This document shows, one piece after another, positions 21,837 to 35,264 of a DNA stretch of 64,000 nucleotides (positions are counted from its first letter, which is position 1; each line of letters starts with the position of its first letter). A program made the translations under genes and the position numbers. The notes beneath the pieces were generated by a model that worked only from the letters and a program-made list of their open reading frames with translations, was not told where the DNA came from and searched no databases. Source of the stretch: Apostichopus parvimensis (lineage: Eukaryota > Echinodermata > Holothuroidea > Aspidochirotida > Stichopodidae); assembly GCA_000934455.1 (NCBI GenBank), contig KN882213.1, forward strand, positions 202,336 through 266,335, in the 5' to 3' direction.

Positions 21837-21980
21837 GGAAACATTGGAGAGAATAAGCGAAGAACAATACGTCTTTCATTGAGATGCTCAGTGATTGAAA
21901 AATTAGCAGCGACATCAACATTGCCTTCAACATCTTCAACCAGCAAGCCCACATCCCAGGTCTACAGCATTGAAGAAGAA
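21837..21980 (+). pseudogene. Exon-like segment, right part, with GTAAGA donor
   Basis: Removing the transposon and one AGTTGA copy joins codon GA|G to GAA ACA TTG, giving ...AESV|EETLERISEEQ before a TGA at 21880-21882. A frame two bases away is open from about 21850 to 21980 (RRTIRLSLRCSVIEKLAATS, then a Ser/Thr-rich run ending VYSIEEE) and meets a GTAAGA donor at 21981. The best reading is a coding exon that has lost one frame step after the insertion. A non-coding explanation is possible. Confidence 0.4.
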
Positions 21981-21989
21981 GTAAGATTT

Positions 21990-24900
21990 TGCTCATAAAG
22001 AGTGCATATACTATAATAAGCTAGTTCAGAGATAACGTCTGCGCATGCGAGGGTGAACTCCTAATTAAGGACATTTGTGAGCACACTTAAACATTTACTC
22101 ACCACACTATCACAATATCAATTTACATGAACTATTTCACCTCATTTTCATATAACTGACAGCACGAAAGCTTACCAGTCGACTTCGCATGAAGAAGTAT
22201 GTTGTACAAATTTTCTGTTCTCATAAAGTGATCACGACCTAAAAATAAAATACAAAATCTGGTGTGTAATTAGTCAAGTTATTTACAATTTTTGTATGTT
22301 AGAAGCAATACACGCATGTGTGTCTCAAATTCATACACCCATGCTGTTGAGTCACTTGAATTGTGTATTTCAAATTGACCGTCTTGCTTACAACCTACCC
22401 GAATTTCGTATAATCGTGTAAAAGGGCTGTCTAGTATATGTTATCTCAAATATGTTTGCTATACAATTAGCTTTTCAAGTTCCCTAAATTGTCCTTGTCT
22501 TAACCCTGAAACTTACCCCTATATGCATCCAACTAATGTACCATCTCCTGTCCAGTCCCTAATTTTTGGCACATAGCCCACCCTGTAATTAAATGACCAT
22601 CTTTCCAAAAAAAAAACATGCAAGAACTATTTATAGAAAAACAGCTACCAAGACAATAACACACTGTTTCCAGCTTATTCCAGTAGCAGTAGTAGGAAGA
22701 ATAGGAGTTAGAGGGTGGCCTACTCAACTACACAAAATCTACGGGAAATCAGAAATTGGACAGAGTACACTGTTCTGTTGCAAATACGAAAAAATCTGAC
22801 AACTAACAGATTGTAAAACAAAATAAGTCTTGTTCATTTTATGACAACAATTCAAAGTCAACTATATGACCATTTTACTGCCACTAATATCTCCAAAATG
22901 TTTCCAGCAACATGTCTCTGATTTTACCTCGTACTGCTTGCTGCTATATTGTGATTGTGCTCAATCTTTGTTTCTACCTGTCCACAATTCTTCAAATTGC
23001 TCCCATGGCAACATGGTTTGACAGATTTTCACAAAACTCATGACCAATGGATAGTGGGCCACCCGTCTGCATTTGTTCAAATACGCAATATACTTGTACT
23101 ATAGATTACATGGTACATTGTTCACAGTTGGTCACTATAGTACTATGGTAATCATACCTTGAAAGTGTTAATGAATTTGCAGTCCAATTTCATATATGGG
23201 CCGGCCATATGGCCATTTTATTCAATCAATCAAAATGATGCTTCTGAAACAGATTGTATGAAACAATAGTCTCAATAGTACCCTTCGTGGTGCTTTCTTA
23301 ACATTGTTTATGATTTGCAGGTCCACAGTCACTTGTCAGTCACATGGGCCATGGTATGTATGATCCCAGGAGCGAAATTTGTAAAGACTTCCGGATGGAC
23401 TTTTTATAGTTGGTACATATAGTAAACATTTTGTGCGAATAATTTTTAACATTAGGTTCAAATTGATGAAGTCATCAGATTTCATATCTGGTAAAATTAT
23501 TCAACATTCTTTGATACATGTGAAATTTATAGTCATTTACAGGCCATGAGGGGTCACCTTAATGTTGATATACGAAAAACTTTGCAGGGCATCTGGATCA
23601 AAACATGACGACTCTCTTTCCATTCCACATTTTGTAGTCCGTAAGTTTTAATGTCTTGAAAAATAGATTATTTGTGCAGTTTCAGCTACTGCACTATTGG
23701 TGCGCCAGTAATATCTTTTACTGTACAGCTTGCAAACATCTCAGCAGTGGCCATAAGTAGAAGTTATTGGAAACAACACATTCGTCTTTTGCACATTTTA
23801 ATCACTACTTGTAATTGTTGGTAGTAGGTGTGTTTTTTAAACACTTTAAAATAATAGTTTCAGTTTGTCATACTCGTTGTGAACTTCTGATACCTCTGGG
23901 TGCAACTCGTAGTCTTATTCAACTGCATCTATGTGTTCCACAAGACAAATAAAAGAGTATCCATTTTTATCCATCCATTTTCATAAGGAACGTACAATTA
24001 TCATTTGCATTCCTTATTTTTGTTATATCTTCATGTTTAAAATACTTTTACAAATTCTATGAAACAATGTTCAGCAGTTGTCCGATGGTTCTTTACTAGT
24101 GCCTTCTTTGGATTGTTCATAATTTTTGGGGGCCTTAGTCACCTATGGGTCATATGGGCCATTTTAGGAAATCACTTCAAATTAGTCTTTCAGAAAAACT
24201 TGCCCTAAAATGTGTCTACCCCTCATATTTTGTGGGGCCTTGAATGTTTCTGCTAACATTTTTTGGGAGGGGGGGGCCTGAAGTTTTTAGTGGGGCCGTA
24301 AAAGAAATAACCCTCAAATTGTGTGCCGTGTTGGCCCAACATTTTGTGGGCCCTTCAATTCTTTGGGCCTTTGATTTTTTGGGGAAAATTCCACCAAATC
24401 TTTCATACGTACACAACGGCAAATATAGCAAAAATGTACTGTTCACAGTATTATCGCATTGGACATGTTCAGACATACAGTCATCATACTGTATAACTGG
24501 CTAAAAGTTTTAGGCAATTGTTGTTAAAATGGCAACAGAACGTACATCAAAGGACGTCTTCAGAAATGTTTAAAACATACCAAAACTAAAAGGGGAGATA
24601 TTTCAGATTTATCTAGTACACAGTAAGCCTGAATATCCACTGAAGTAAACAAATTGGTCACACCTAACTTCTTTCCCTTAGCAGCCAATGTCACCTGGCT
24701 TTATTCATACCCGTACAGCCCTGTTTATAACTATACTACTGAAATGGGCATTGAGAGTTTTTCCGAAACTAATTTATCCAATCATTGTATCCAAGAACAC
24801 ACTTAAACTAACAATTGATGTTTAAGACTCATAATCAGTGAGAAAACTTGAAATATACATTTTCAAACTACAGCTAAAAGCAAAATAGTATCACAAGGTT

Positions 24901-25047
24901 ACCATTCATTGCAACGTAAATATATTTTTCTGCCGGAAAGTTGTATTCATCAGTTTTTCTCTTCATTACCTTTCTTGTTCTCTTCATGTCTGAATGCCCC
25001 CTTTAAGTTATTTCAATAACAAGCCATTGTACCATATTCCTTTTATC
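21990..25047. other. No recognised gene; diverged repeats
   Basis: At 23.0-23.6 and 24.1-24.2 kb GGGCCAT/GGGTCAT words at roughly 150-200 bp spacing recall the array at 3.1-3.7 kb. Otherwise AT-rich sequence with chance frames only. Confidence 0.5.
24190..24400 (+). repeat. Irregular TTTTGTGGGGCCTT repeat
   Basis: Short words such as TTTTGTGGGGCC, TTTTTTGGGAGG, TTTAGTGGGGCC, TTTTGTGGGCCC and TTTGGGCCTT recur every 20-60 bases, with no fixed period. Chance frames exist on both strands here. Confidence 0.6.
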
Positions 25048-26691
25048 GGTTCCTTGCTTTAGCAAAAGGAACCTATGTAGTCAACTTGGCGTGTGTGTGC
25101 GCGTATGTATGTGTGTATGTCTGTGACACTTGCTTGGGTACACTGCAACTCAACAAGGAAAAATTGTACTTAACTCAAACTTGGTATATAGATCCGCCAT
25201 AGTGAGAAGGTGTGCCCATTTTTTTTGGTGCTTGTGAAAGGTCACGAAATGTCAGTTAGGGGCCAAAAACCAAATTAATAAACAAAGCAATAACTCCCAT
25301 TGACATAGTGTGACATGGTTGATATTTTGGGACTAGTTGCGAATGGGGTAAGGGATTATTTCCAAACATAACGGTGATGTGATCTAAGTTCAACAAAGGT
25401 CAATTAGGGGTAAAAAATTAGTATTTCGCAATAACTTGACAACGAAATGTTACTGTAGGTTCGGAGTTACGCTATTGTAATCCATTAGTCGACCCGCATC
25501 TGGGTGACCTTTGACCTCAGGTGACCTGTATTGGTTTCTTTGGACAGTACATTTAGGATGGTTGAACAGACAGACTTGTCATGTTGTTTTTGGAATCGCC
25601 ATGTCTAACTACATCTGACCAGTAGGTGAAAAGGTCAAATGTGACAAAATATGCTCATTTTGGGAGATACGGGGCCAAGAAAAAGAATTGTAAATTTTTG
25701 GATATATCATATAGCTCTGTGTGCTTTATAGAGTAAACCATCCCCCGCTTCCATCGAACACCGGTTCTGAAGTTACGGGGAGGCCCAAAAGGTTGGTTTT
25801 GATACCTTTTTAATCGTAACCGTGTGTCTAACTACATGTCAAGGTTGGGATTTGCGCTATTGTCATCCATTATTCGACCCGCATCTGGGTGACCTTTGAC
25901 CTCAGGTGACCTGTATTGTTTCGTTGGTTATTAGAATTTTTGTGGCCATATTCAGATCTCAAATGGTCTTCCGTTCAAAATTGTCCATGGGTAGATCCCT
26001 GTGCGACCTTCTTTAGTTATTACAGGTGAAGGATTGTTATTGATTTGTTCGAAAATATGGTAATTTTAGGAGATACGGGGCAAAGAAGAAAAGTTTGTCA
26101 GTATTTTGATATATGATATAGCCCTGTGTGCTCTATATAGAGTAAACCAACTCCTGCTACGCTCACACACCCGGTTCTTCAGTTATGAGGTGCAAAAATG
26201 GTCTGTTTAACCGTTTTAGCAATAACATTGTGTGTGTACATTGGAGCACATACAAATTTTAGGACAGAGTGCACATCATGAAGGAAACATTTTTGATAAA
26301 AACCGTCAAATCATTCAAGGTCTCTTATGGGCCAAAAAATCTGGCCACTTATGCTTATTTTTGCAACAACTTCCATAGACGAAGTCAGGCTGATATATTG
26401 GGACAAGTTGTGAATGAAGTGGGGGACACACTTTCCAAAATGAACATGTGATTGAAGGTGAGGAAAGTTAAATTCTGTTTTTTTTTCGGGCAATAACTTT
26501 TGAAACTCCCACTGACAGGGTCCAACATGGTTGATATTATGGGACTAGTTGTGAATGGGGTAATACACGTTTCGAAACATAACAGTCATGTGAACCAAGG
26601 TCAACAAAGGTAAATTATGGGGGGAAAATTTGATTTTTGCAATAACTTGAGAAAAACTGTCCATGAAATATAGGTTTATAAGCAAGGAACC
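25048..26691 (+). mobile_element. 1.64-kb element bounded by 11-bp inverted repeats, non-coding
   Basis: GGTTCCTTGCT at 25048 is matched by AGCAAGGAACC ending at 26691. The left end also folds on itself with GGAACC at 25068-25073. Inside are two or more units of a shared segment (AATAACTCCCATTGACA, GGGACTAGTTG(C/T)GAATGGGGT, AACAAAGGTCAATTAGGGG, CGACCCGCATCTGGGTGACC). Related pieces lie at 27.4-28.8 kb and, inverted, at 62.2 kb. No reading frame of note and no target duplication was seen, so the class is open: non-autonomous DNA transposon or another family. Confidence 0.5.
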
Positions 26692-26859
26692 ATAGTGCCC
26701 TTAGGCTCTTGTTAACAGAACTATTTGAAACTTCTCTGCATTTTCTTTTTTACAGACAAAGCATGACTGCTCTTACGAAAAACCATGGTGATATTTCTAT
26801 TCCACTGGTCACACTCGATGACATTGGCATGAACTATGACGCATGAACTTTGACAAGTT

Positions 26860-27430
26860 TCTCTTATTATCATGTTTGTTTTCAACTTTACACATGTAGA
26901 TCCTACCATATTAAAGATACTTTTTTTTGGCTTGTCAAAGGTACAATGCAGTTAAAGGTAAAACACAGTACTTTCAGATGAAGTTCATAACTTGAACATA
27001 ATAAACTAAACAAGGTAACAAAGAACATTTCCTCTCACAACATTTCCTTTTATTATCGTGTTTGTTTTCAACTTAACACATGTAGATTATACCATATTAT
27101 AGATATTTTTCGTTCCCTGCTGAAAAAATACACTGTACATTAAAAAAAAGACGAATATTTTAAGATAAACTACATTACTTTAAGATGAACCAGACTTACT
27201 ACCATACAATTTGAACTTTCACAGCATTTCTATTTATTATGTTTGTTCTTAACTTTATTGTCATAGCTATGTTTCGTTCCTTGCCAAAGGTAGGATGTAA
27301 ATCAAGATAAAACACAGTACTTTCAGATAATGTACATTACTTTAAGATAAACCAAATATACTACCAAAGAACTTCAACTTTCACGTCATTCCTCTGTATT
27401 ATCCTGTTCAGTTTTTAATTCCTTGCTACA
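26860..27430 (+). repeat. Tandem repeat, about three and a half units of 164-186 bp
   Basis: TTATTAT(C)(G/A)TGTTTGTT starts near 26864, 27050, 27234 and 27396. Each unit also carries AACACAGTACTTTCAGAT-like and CCTTGCCAAAGGTA-like words. Units are strongly diverged. Confidence 0.75.
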
Positions 27431-27439
27431 ATAATCTAT

Positions 27440-28790
27440 GCATATGTGTATTTATGTGTCTGTCTGTGACACTGTACGTTTCACAATTTCTCAACGACTA
27501 AAACTGATCAACTTCATACAAGTTGAAGTTGGTATGGTGTCATGGTTGTATTAGTTACATGGAAGTGAATTTCCTCTCCATAAATAAGCATGTCGAATTT
27601 TGTTAAAATTTGCGTGCGTGCTTGTGTGTGTGTCTTGCTCGTAATCGCAAAATCGTAACAACGACAACATGTGCACATTTCATATTTGGCATGTAGGTTT
27701 CCCATATTGAGTACATAATTTTGGTGCCTGTGAAGGTCACCAAAGGTCGGTTAGGGGCCAACCCCCCCCCCCCAATTACAGCAATAAATCCTATTGACAG
27801 GGTCCGACATGATTTTGGAACTAGTTGTCAATATTATAGGGGATGATTTTGGTCTCGCCTGAAAGAAGGGCGTGTGTGTGTGTGTGTAAATTAAGCTAGT
27901 GACCAGCATATCTCCCTAACCATAGGTGCTATGGTGCCGAAATCTGGTTGGGAGCAGGAGGGTGATGTCTTATCGAACTGATTAGATCTTTAGCACAGAA
28001 AAGGTCATTCAGGGGCAAAAAACGAAAATATTAAAAACACAAAACAATAACTCTCATTGCCAGGGTGTCACATGGTTGATATTTTGAGACAATGGGGTAA
28101 GGGATTATTTTCAAATATAACGGTGATGTGATCCGAGGTTAATTAGGGGTAAAAAACTACTTTTTGGCAATAACTTGACAACGAAATGTCGGTGAAGGTT
28201 GGGAGTTACGCTATTGTAATCCAATTGTCGACCCTCATCTAGGTGACCTTTGGCCCCCGGTCATTTGGTATTCCTTGCCAAAAGAATCTATGCGGCCGTG
28301 TGTGTATGTCCGTGACACTTGCTCGTAATCGCGATATCTGATGAACGACAACCTGTACACATTTCATATTTGGCATATAGGTTACCCATATTGAGTACAT
28401 GAATCCTATTGTTTTTGGTGCTTGTGAATGTACCAAAGGTCATTTAGGGGCCAAAAACCAAAATATCAAAAAGCAATAACTCCCATTGAAAGGGTCCGAC
28501 ATGGTTGATATTTTTCAATAGTTATGAATGGGGTAAAGGATCGTTTCCAAACGGAACGGTCATGTGATCCAAGGTCAATTAAGGGTAAAAAAGTAGTATT
28601 TTTGCAATAACTTGAGAACAAAATGTCCGTCGAGGTTGAAAGTTACGTTATGGTAATCCAATAGTCAACCCGCATCTGGTTGAGCTTTCACCTCAGGTTG
28701 ACCTCCAGTGACCTTTATTAGTTTCTTTGGTTATTTGAATTTTCATGGCCACAAAGGATCACAAAGGTACCTTCTGATAAAAAATTACAT
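27440..28790 (+). repeat. Two fragments of the 25-kb element family
   Basis: From 27440 and again from 28270 (ATTCCTTGCCAAAAGAAT) the order TGTGTGTATGTCTGTGACAC, CTCGTAATCGC, CACATTTCATATTTGGCAT, CCATATTGAGTACAT, TTAGGGGCCAA repeats, followed by the ACTCCCATTG...CCGCATCTGG segment. A 12-C run lies at 27762-27773 and a GT microsatellite near 27873-27887. Confidence 0.7.
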
Positions 28791-28799
28791 GGGTTGACC

Positions 28800-31700
28800 C
28801 CGTGTCACCTCTGTGTGCGAAGTTATCAGAATTCCAGACTGGGAGAAATTAGGAGACAAATTTTAACCTTACTCCATATACCTATGGTGGTGTTAGCACC
28901 AATTATCTCATCTACTATATTTGTCACCATGAAATGTCAATGGTTACCTACATTCTATTCACACCTGCCATGTCACGTATACTTTTCTACGTTACGTTAC
29001 TGTGACGTATTTGTGCAGGTTTAAGATTATGCCATATTTTAAATTGTACAGGTTGGTATTCTTGAGATATATTTGAAAATACTGTCAAAATTAACAAAAA
29101 CATACATACCACAAGTAGGTTTGTCATTTGACTCAACAAAAACACAGTGGTGTATAAATTTGTTGTCTGGACTGTCAGATTGAGCAAAATCATATTAAAT
29201 ACAAAAAATTGGTCAAAAGTCACCCTGGTTATATTAATACAAGACTAGAATGTTTGAACCTTCACAATATTCTTTCAATCTTGATCAACAATCACAATCA
29301 CTACGCACATTTGCGTTCTTGTTTTCTACTAAACTAAACTGCCCTATATTTCTGATACTTTTAAATTCTGAAATTTGTCGCCCCAGGCATTTTGTTGAAA
29401 TTTGACATCTGATTTCTCAGCCGTTAAACATCCCAAACTTTCTATTACGGAAGCCTATAGACTATGCGATAGAATGGAAAATAAAATTCAAGGCTATGAG
29501 CATTCCCTTGTGGGGTTTGGCCACCTTAAAAGGTGTCAAAAATGTGCTATTTCCAGTGGTTAATTGCTGCTAAACTTCTGTTTTAGGGTATTAATTCTTC
29601 CAGAGATTATTATGTCTAGTCTGAAAAAAACACAAGCTAATTATTACATTTCTTTTAATGTAATATATTTGCAAGTTGTGCAGCTCTAATGTTGCTATTT
29701 CAAGCTGCAATTCAGCATGATGAGGAAGGGGTTTTGATGCCAATTGTTTTCCCCAACGTAACGAAGTGAAAGCTGTAATGGTGTTTTACTTTAATTATAA
29801 GTAGAAAGTTCTTACAACTTACTACATTTCAGGGTGCTAGCTTTTGTCCGTATTCATGTATGAGCTCGTAAAGTTGCTCTGATGTACAAGAAAGGTTTTC
29901 TTTGACAGCCAATAACTAAAAATGTATCATGTTGAAGAAATCTGAATACATTTTTTCTGGAAGAGATATAGTACCACCTTGTTATGTAATAACAAAAAAA
30001 TCAGGAGGGCATTTTGCCTTATTTTTAAAATAAAAGATCCTGAAAGTGTGGGATTTTTTGGAAACACACGTTTTTGCCTGTTGTGCTGTGCAACATGTTT
30101 TAGAGCCTGGGTATTGCAATTTAAGGTCATTAAATTCAATACTGTAAAAATTTCAATGTCATGTAAAGAAATAAGATTTGTAATGTACTGTCTGCCTCAT
30201 CGCAAATGGTCAGCATTCTCAACCACTTTCATGTTTGCCTCACTGTCCTGTCATACCTTCACTAGTAATGCTGAAGTTCCTCTATTGCATATCTGGCAGA
30301 AGGAGCCTCCTTTGATAGTTCATGAAAAAAGGTTGGTAGATTAGAAACTACAAAGGGAAATTATTTGTGAACCACCTTCAGAGTTGTATATTCAACCTCA
30401 ACCATTGATGACTAGAATGATTCAAATGAAAACTAGTCACATTTTGAAACAATCAGAGTTGAAGAGAGCTATGAAATTCATTTAGTGTACACACTGATTA
30501 AGGATTTCAAGTGAAAATTGGATGTTTAAAATTGAAGCTTACAGCAAGGGCGGCGTGTCCATTCTTTATTCATTTATAATATATCACTATTTATCTCATG
30601 ATATTTCAGCAACTTATCCAATATCAGCCACAAGTATTCGTTCACAAGCTTGCAGAACATATTTATTGTGTAATGGATTGTTCCGAAATGTTTTGCGAAA
30701 ACATTTTGTGGATAAAGTCATGTATATTATGTGTAAAGAAACAGTTTATATGGCATCGTTTGTTGAACATAGGTAATAATAAAGGTCATTTTCATTTTCT
30801 ATGAGTTACCATTGTATGGGCATTATGAAAAAAAATTATTGACATGTTTGCCTTTAATGCAAAGAAATAGGAGTTTCATATTTTAGCTACGCATTTTCTT
30901 CATAATTAGCACCAACCATTGGCAAATATGTTTCACCTTGTTTGAAAGAAATACTTTTGAGATGTGCAGATGAGCTTTTGCATCACTGAAATGTTTATAT
31001 TGATAGGTCAATTTATATTTACCTTTTGAAAACATGTCATGTGCAGATTTATTTTGGTCTGATGTAGCATAAAATTTGCAACTTCTGGATTTGGCCAACA
31101 ATTTACTCAGCGAATTAATGCATGTTGACATGCACCAATGCATGTAACTCTTTCACTGTATGTAACTTAAATTCTTTACATGCACGTGTGCATGGAAGTA
31201 CCAGAAAGCGAGTGGGCTTATTGTGATTCCTTGCCAATTGAGATTATAATCCGTAGCTTTCGTCATTGTTGATTAAATTGATCAGCAAGGTTCTTTCACT
31301 GGATGTGGACCTACGGTCTACTAAATATGTTAACTTACCATGTTTACAAGCTATTTTTAGCCCAAATCAACTCAAGCCCTGCCCCTTAATAAATGTGCAT
31401 AATATCACATTCAACATACATTTTCATGTACCCGCTACCAACCAACACCTTCACACAAAGTATGATTCAGTTCTGAAAATGTTAACATTTGCCCTTGTGA
31501 CCTCATAAATGTTCTTCAGATGAGCACCAACATCAATAGGGCTCTTGTACTCACTATGGCGCATATATGTACCAAGTATGACTTGAACCCAACTTGTCGT
31601 TGTTAAGTTATAATGTTTACGAGCCATGGGCGTCACAAACACCCCCACAAACACGAAATCACCATCGCATAGATTAATTTTACCTTCAAAACTATTTCAG

Positions 31701-34560
31701 AATAAAATTAGTGCAGTAAATAACATATTTAAGATCGAAATTGTTGTTATAACAAACATAAAACTGTTGTTTTGATGCCAAAGTGACCCTGACAGTGAAT
31801 TTCACCATATCCCGAATAGGTCTACATAAAAAAGGTGTAACTTTGAAAACACTCTTTTTGCATTTTTCACTTATGTGCAGGTAATGATTTGTTTGTGCAT
31901 GTATTTTTTTTTTAACCGACATGCAAAGATGCATGTACAATTTTTTTCGTAATTGGAACACTGGTTGACAGTCACCAGTTTAATACATATTCAAGAAAGA
32001 AAACAGCCTCAGGCCATACCAATTACACGTGAATATATATCAAACCACAATACATCTATTGCATTAAATTCAATACCATGAATGTCATAACATAATGACC
32101 AATCCCAAGACTTCTACTCAGTAAAGTTCCAGTAAATTCATCAAATCTTTGACATGGCAATATGTGCATCTACTCTAAACAATGGCAGTGAGGAAAGTGC
32201 TCAGCAAGAAATGTATACATGTCCCAATGCACCAACTCAATTACTGACATATGCATGAATGTAAACACCTGGTCCAACATGCATGACCATAAACATAATG
32301 CTTTTTTTGACAACAGGTTTAGCAGATGACTCTTTATTCCTGTTTCTCGATAGACATAAATTTGGAATCCTAATAACCACATCTTAGATAACAATTATTT
32401 GACTTCTGTGTGAAAGCATCGGTGGCTAAAAGAGTTATGTAAATTAGTGTACTGGTTCATCTCACTACATGTTATTACGTGCTAAGCAGAAGAGCGTGAG
32501 AGACAGGATTGACCCTAGGATTGATTTACAGACAGGAAATAAACTATCCTCAAATCTGTGTTAGAATGACACTGTACTGTGTGGTACAGTGCAGCACAGT
32601 GTAACAGAAACTGGAATAAATACTTACAGTTGGAGTAGTTTTATGTGGTTCGAGTTAGTGTTAATATTTACTAACAGTTGTATGCCGTTCTATGCCATAT
32701 ACCGTGTAAGGTGGGTAGAGGGAAAGGGTAACTACAATTTTCGCTCTACATTAGCAAAGTGGGACTCTGCAGGTTGAAATGTACATATTATTTTACTTTA
32801 ACCTTTGTATTGATCCATGACACTTGCATTTAATGATTTATGTGTAGTCGATTATGTGCAAAGACTTGATGCGTCAGGTATAGTAATACTCACTTTACAG
32901 AAACAGGAAATGAATATGTACTGTTATCAGTGTTCTTTCTGACAAAGTAATCTGGAATTTCAAGGTAATGGCTCTCATGTCTGCTTTGGTAGAATACTGT
33001 ACCTAGTTTTGCAGATACTTTTCTAGGACTTATATTCCGAGAGCACCATTGATATTCATGTGCAGCGTCATCTATGGAAAATTGTGACATTTTTTTAGTG
33101 TGTTTCACATAACTTCAGTCTTGAAAGTAGGATGCAGAAATATGCTACTTTAAGTATATAGTGCATTTTATGGGTTTCAACGGTCATTTTCCTTTCAGTG
33201 ACCTTAAACATCTCTTATTGACCGGAAAATGTGTCACTTGTAATTGTATTTTCTTTCTTGATATGCTTTTTATATTCATGATGTAAGATTGTTTTAGCAT
33301 GAAATTTGATTAATGTTACCTTGAAGTTTACCAACTTGACTACTTCACAAGTTAAAGTTTGTTAAACATTTTCTAATGGCGATCGGAGGGATGTCATGAA
33401 GTGATATTCTACCCCCCCCCCCCAACCCCAGTTTAAGTTCTTATCAAACTCCTACAAGGTTATTTATTCCTTTGCACAATTGACCTTCAACTTTTCCCTA
33501 CTAGGGTAGGGTACTACAGTTCCCAAATATAGAAATACTTTATAAATTGTTCGGTCCATTTCCCACATGTCTAGAGTAGTTTAAGGAAGGTTCAGACAAG
33601 GAAAATCAACTACAAATTATGATCAAGAGTTCTTTTCATTCTCACTTTCTGATATTCATTCAGTGATATATTTCGTCAATGTTCTTTCTGTTCAACATTC
33701 GGGTATATTAAACCAGTCACTGCCCAGATGCATATCATGTGTCCGTCCAAGTGTTTAAAACTTTCGGATTGTTTTTCTCGGGATCTATAATTTCTGGAAA
33801 GTAGCCGAATCAATGAGACTCACAATGATAGTATAGGTATAATTGAATGAATTGTTTGTAATCAGTATCTTGAATTCATTTTACAAAGCACTTTATTGAA
33901 CTTTTGTATTACAGAGAAAAGAAATCGTGATATAAATGGACTCTTTGATCATTTTCTTTCAGTGGGACTTCTTCGAGCATTAAAATAATTTCTCCCCGGG
34001 GCAGTGATAATGCCATCTTTTACGAAGCTTACAGGCGATATTTGCCACAAAATACTATCACTGGTATTGTTAAGAAGGGATCTGAATAAGTACTTTCAGA
34101 GAAACCCAAACATAAATGATTTCATGCAATAAATGAAATTCTTCTGGTCGCATACATAATGCAGTGGGCCCTATGCCTATATTAATTAGGCTAGTCCAAA
34201 ATCGGTAAAATAGTCATCAATGAAGCTCAACTTTGCTTAAATATATATTGATATCAGTGCTCAGCAATAAGAAAAACAAGAAAATTGTGAAAAAAACCGA
34301 TTCATCCTCGAAACACAGCTCTTCAAAATCTCTGAATGGCCCTGACACACGAAACGTGTGGAATTACCGTAGTACTATTAAGTACTAGGTTAATACATGG
34401 CAGTACCAAATATGCCTAGTTAAGTTTTAAATAAGTTAGGCCTAACGTTATGCGTAGCCTGTAGACCTAGCGTAATTAAGAGCATATAGCCATAAATACT
34501 AGCCAAGGAGAGAGTGCTTCGAAAATATAATACGGCCCCTTATGCCATTAAATAAAGTAC
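28800..34560. other. No recognised gene
   Basis: AT-rich sequence. Near 31.23-31.66 kb a fragment (CTTGTACTCACTATGG, TACCAAGTATGACTTG, CAACTTGTCGTTG) is an inverted relative of the 25-kb family. A 12-C run lies at 33412-33423. Frames near 29.98, 30.52 and 31.69 kb are judged chance. Confidence 0.5.
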
Positions 34561-34589
34561 ATAAATGGTTAACTTACCGTTCTTCCCGC

Positions 34590-34760
34590 GCCGTGTGTGA
34601 CTCGCACATCTGCATTTGGATGGATTTTATCTACGCATATACTCCACAGTTCGATAGGCTAGCTAGGCACGATCGAGGTTCGCGTACGTACGTATAGCCG
34701 GACGTCGCGAAGAGCGTACCGTTATAGAGGGCCGGCTTCTCATCGGTAAAATAGGATACC
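34590..34760. promoter_or_regulatory. CpG-dense patch, possible promoter
   Basis: Within AT-rich, CpG-poor surroundings this stretch holds many CG dinucleotides (CCCGCGCCG, GGTTCGCGTACGTACG, GACGTCGCGAAGAGCG). Such patches often mark unmethylated promoters, but no gene start could be tied to it. Confidence 0.25.
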
Positions 34761-35264
34761 GTACAGTACAATATTGGCAATATATCTTCATTTTTGCGAT
34801 TCATTGCTTAAAAGGGGCTTATATATTCTTCCATTGGGTAGTATGTTTAAAAGGGTGATTTTATAATAAAGATACACATATCGATTTTAATTTGAAATGC
34901 CCAAATCACAATGTGCACGAAAGTGCTGTTTTTACCGCACGTGCATATATTCAATATCAGAATGCCCATCTTCAATGTTTTGTTTTTTACCTAGTTTTTA
35001 ATCAATTTTAATGAATCTTCATAAAATGGAACATTTTTCAACCCCCCTTCCAACAATATTAGCAGAATATAACTCTATCGTTCCAATTTAAAAGACAGAA
35101 GTTAGGGCGACAGTAAATATGTTGCCCTACGTGTTTTTCACATGAATTGCAGCCTAAAGGTCGTATCTATCTATCTATTTATAGAAATATATATATATTT
35201 CCGCGCATTCAAAGGCATCGTATGCGCACGCAAACACTAATTTACACAAGTCACGAAAAAAAGG

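Noticed and set aside
24244-24504. 86-residue frames on both strands
   Set aside because: Produced by the GGGGCC/TTTTGT low-complexity repeat.
32560-32602. CACTGTACTGTG palindrome cluster
   Set aside because: Small overlapping inverted words with no repeat partners or element context.
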